From contig NZ_BBUY01000004.1 of NCBI RefSeq assembly GCF_001590865.1, positions 129,228 through 193,227 of the forward strand: DNA of 64,000 bases, written 5' to 3'. This DNA comes from Streptomyces sp. NBRC 110611. GTDB taxonomy: Bacteria > Actinomycetota > Actinomycetes > Streptomycetales > Streptomycetaceae. The position numbers and the translations under genes were made by a program. The notes beneath the pieces were generated by a model. That model made no database searches. It had not been told where the DNA came from and was given only the letters and a program-made list of their open reading frames with translations. Below are positions 62,469 through 64,000 of the stretch, piece by piece (position 1 is the first letter of the stretch; every line of letters begins with the position of its first letter).

Positions 62469-63469
62469 CAGACCTTCAGGGCCTTGCCGGTCTCGTCGAG
62501 GACCTGGACCGCCGACAGCGGGCCGCCGAAGAGCCAGGTGCCGGGGTCGAGCGGCAGGGCCCGGTCCTTCTTGACGAAACTCAGGCCCTTCCACACCGCG
62601 TTGCCGGCGAGGTCGCCGGTGAACGGGTTGTCCTTCTCGGCCGCGACGTACAGGAAGGTCGCGTCCGGCTCGACCTTGGTCAGGCCCTCGACCCCGACCG
62701 TGGTCATGCCCCAGGCGTCGGGCTTGCCCCGCCACCCGTTCTTCAGCCCCGCCAGGTTGAGGACCTGCGCGGTGTACGCGTCATCGGCCAGCATCCGGAT
62801 CGAGGCCGTGCCGTTGGCGGTGAACCCCTGGGCGACCGCGTACTTCAGCCCCGCCTTGCCGGCCTTCGCCAGCCGCTGCTTCAGGTCCGCGGCCTTGGCG
62901 TCGATCCTCCCGAGGACCTCGGCGGCCTGGTCCTCCTTGCCCACCGCCTTCCCCAGCTCGGTGAAGTTCTTCTTCATCGTCGCCAGCTGAGGCTGGGTGG
63001 TGTACTTGAACGACAACACCGGGGCGATGTCCTTCAGCGGTTTGAGGTTCGCCTTCGACCGGTCGTCGTCGACCACGATGAGGTCGGGCTTGAGCGCCCT
63101 GATCTTCTCCAGGCTCGGCTCGTTGCGGTCACCCACGTCGGTGACGTCCTTCGGCAGGCCGGCGCCCTTCGCGGTGATCCAGGTGCCGTAACCCTTGCTG
63201 TCGGCGTTGCCGACCGGCGTGACACCGAGCGCGACCAGTTCCTCGGTGTACGTCCACTCCAGGGTGACCACCTTCTTCGCCGGCTTGTCCAGGGCGACCT
63301 GCCCGCGCGCGGTCTCGACGGTGATCTTGCCGCTGCCGCCGGTGTTCCCCCCTGTCCGTCCGGTCTTCTCCGCTGTCTCCCCGACCGTCCCGGACCCGCA
63401 GCCGGCCGCGGTCAGCATGAGCGCCACGGCGGTGCCGCCCGTGGCGAGAGCGCGCAGCAGTTTCTGCAT
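62468..63469 (-). CDS. Iron-siderophore binding lipoprotein
   Basis: A 333-residue binding protein of the FecB/FhuD class. The signal peptide ends in the lipobox TAAGC, and a short Gly/Thr/Ser linker follows. The mature chain has VVTLEWTYTEELVALGVTPVG and SLEKIRALKPDLIVVDDD, the usual features of the fold. The ATG at 63469 has AGGAG eleven bases upstream. It delivers a ferric siderophore to the fused permease. Confidence 0.92.
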   Translation of the reverse strand: MQKLLRALATGGTAVALMLTAAGCGSGTVGETAEKTGRTGGNTGGSGKITVETARGQVALDKPAKKVVTLEWTYTEELVALGVTPVGNADSKGYGTWITAKGAGLPKDVTDVGDRNEPSLEKIRALKPDLIVVDDDRSKANLKPLKDIAPVLSFKYTTQPQLATMKKNFTELGKAVGKEDQAAEVLGRIDAKAADLKQRLAKAGKAGLKYAVAQGFTANGTASIRMLADDAYTAQVLNLAGLKNGWRGKPDAWGMTTVGVEGLTKVEPDATFLYVAAEKDNPFTGDLAGNAVWKGLSFVKKDRALPLDPGTWLFGGPLSAVQVLDETGKALKV

Positions 63470-63595
63470 AGTGCGATGTCTCCTTCGTACCGGTGAAGTG
63501 AATGACGAACGACGCATGACGCATGGGGGGTTGCCACGTACGACGTCTGGGGCGGGAATCCGGGATGCGGGGAAACCGGGAAGCCGGGACGCGGA

Positions 63596-64000
63596 TCAGG
63601 ACGCGGCGGCGCCCTGTTCCGCATCGGGCCGCTGAGGGAAACAGGCGAGGTGGCCGGTCGCGGGATCGCGGACGACGTTGACCCGCAGACCGAAGGCGCG
63701 GTCGATGGTCTCCGGGGTCAGGACGTCCTCCGGCGGTCCGTAGGCCGTGACCCCGCCGTCGGCCACGACCACCACGTCATCGCCGTACGCCGCCGCCTGC
63801 ATCAGGTCGTGCAGCACCACACCGCAGGCGATGCCGTGCTCGCGGGCCAGCCGCCGCACCACATCGAGCACCTCGAACTGGTGCCGCATATCGAGGTAGG
63901 TGGTCGGCTCGTCCAGCAGCAGTACCCCCGCGCGCTGCGCCAGCACCGTGGCCAGCCAGGCGCGTTGCCGCTCGCCGCCGGACAGCTCGTCGAGGCGCCG
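63596..64000 (-). CDS. Iron-siderophore ABC ATPase, 5' end missing
   Basis: The last 134 codons of a FecE/FhuC-type ATPase reach the window edge in frame. Visible are the signature LSGGERQRAW, Walker B VLLLDEPTTYLD, the D-loop and the H-loop VLHDLMQAA, then the C-terminal family segment GGVTAYGPPEDVLTPETIDRAFGLRV. It is the first gene of the importer operon; 126 bases separate it from the binding protein, and no iron box is seen in that space. Confidence 0.93.
   Translation of the reverse strand, partial: RRLDELSGGERQRAWLATVLAQRAGVLLLDEPTTYLDMRHQFEVLDVVRRLAREHGIACGVVLHDLMQAAAYGDDVVVVADGGVTAYGPPEDVLTPETIDRAFGLRVNVVRDPATGHLACFPQRPDAEQGAAAS

Overview
The window is a continuous piece of a very GC-rich (about 72-73%) actinobacterial chromosome, almost certainly Streptomyces. 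Supporting signs are the strong G/C bias at codon third positions, frequent GTG and TTG starts, tight ATGA/GTGA stop-start overlaps, a chaplin-like surface protein, streptophobe-type and DUF6777-type proteins, a TTA codon in a regulator, IdeR/DmdR-type iron boxes, and a sulfate-assimilation operon whose gene order matches, from memory, Streptomyces coelicolor SCO6093-SCO6102. No tRNA, rRNA, transposase, integrase, att site or CRISPR array was seen.

Layout. 1-1.1 kb: end of an MFS drug exporter. 1.15-11.04 kb (minus strand): assimilatory sulfate operon, read as cys leader peptide, ferredoxin-sulfite reductase, small zinc-ribbon protein, cysH, cysC, cysD, cysN, an SsuABC-like ABC importer and a CbiX/SirB chelatase that can supply siroheme to the sulfite reductase. 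11.2-20.5 kb: single genes (GNAT, GAF/winged-helix regulator, a degenerate adenylate-kinase-like protein, AidB-type acyl-CoA dehydrogenase, YihY membrane protein, serine hydrolase, isochorismatase, lipase). Several have short tandem repeats at their 3' ends. 20.8-25.7 kb: small regulatory and secreted proteins, then a coupled cysteine-synthase-like enzyme and MFS carrier. 25.9-32.4 kb: Tat-exported phospholipase C, metE under a cobalamin riboswitch, a chaplin-like protein, an L,D-transpeptidase lipoprotein. 32.6-39.5 kb: DUF6777 protein, streptophobe protein, and an operon of FHA-ABC transporter, small protein and Ser/Thr kinase. 40.0-47.7 kb: a receiver/GGDEF-like/glycosyltransferase fusion coupled to an acyltransferase, a TetR regulator, and a large SpoIIE-type phosphatase. 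47.7-50.9 kb: a lower-GC island with four tiny coupled genes divergent from an XRE regulator and a CYTH-domain enzyme, then a cupin.

51.5-64.0 kb: an iron-regulated siderophore locus. Five coupled minus-strand genes encode two NIS (IucA/IucC) synthetases, a PLP decarboxylase, a hydroxylamine acyltransferase and an N-hydroxylase. Two iron boxes separate them from a divergent MFS exporter, followed by a ferric-siderophore ABC importer with a fused FhuB-type permease. The enzyme set is that of a citrate-dihydroxamate (schizokinen/arthrobactin/rhizobactin-type) pathway without its own diaminobutyrate aminotransferase, rather than the desABCD desferrioxamine set.

Functional links: the sulfur operon appears controlled by a cysteine-codon leader peptide; methionine synthesis by B12; iron uptake by a DmdR/IdeR repressor. 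The most unusual items are the adenylate-kinase-like protein without a P-loop lysine, the receiver-GGDEF-glycosyltransferase fusion, the XRE-CYTH island, and the stop-codon-containing tandem arrays.
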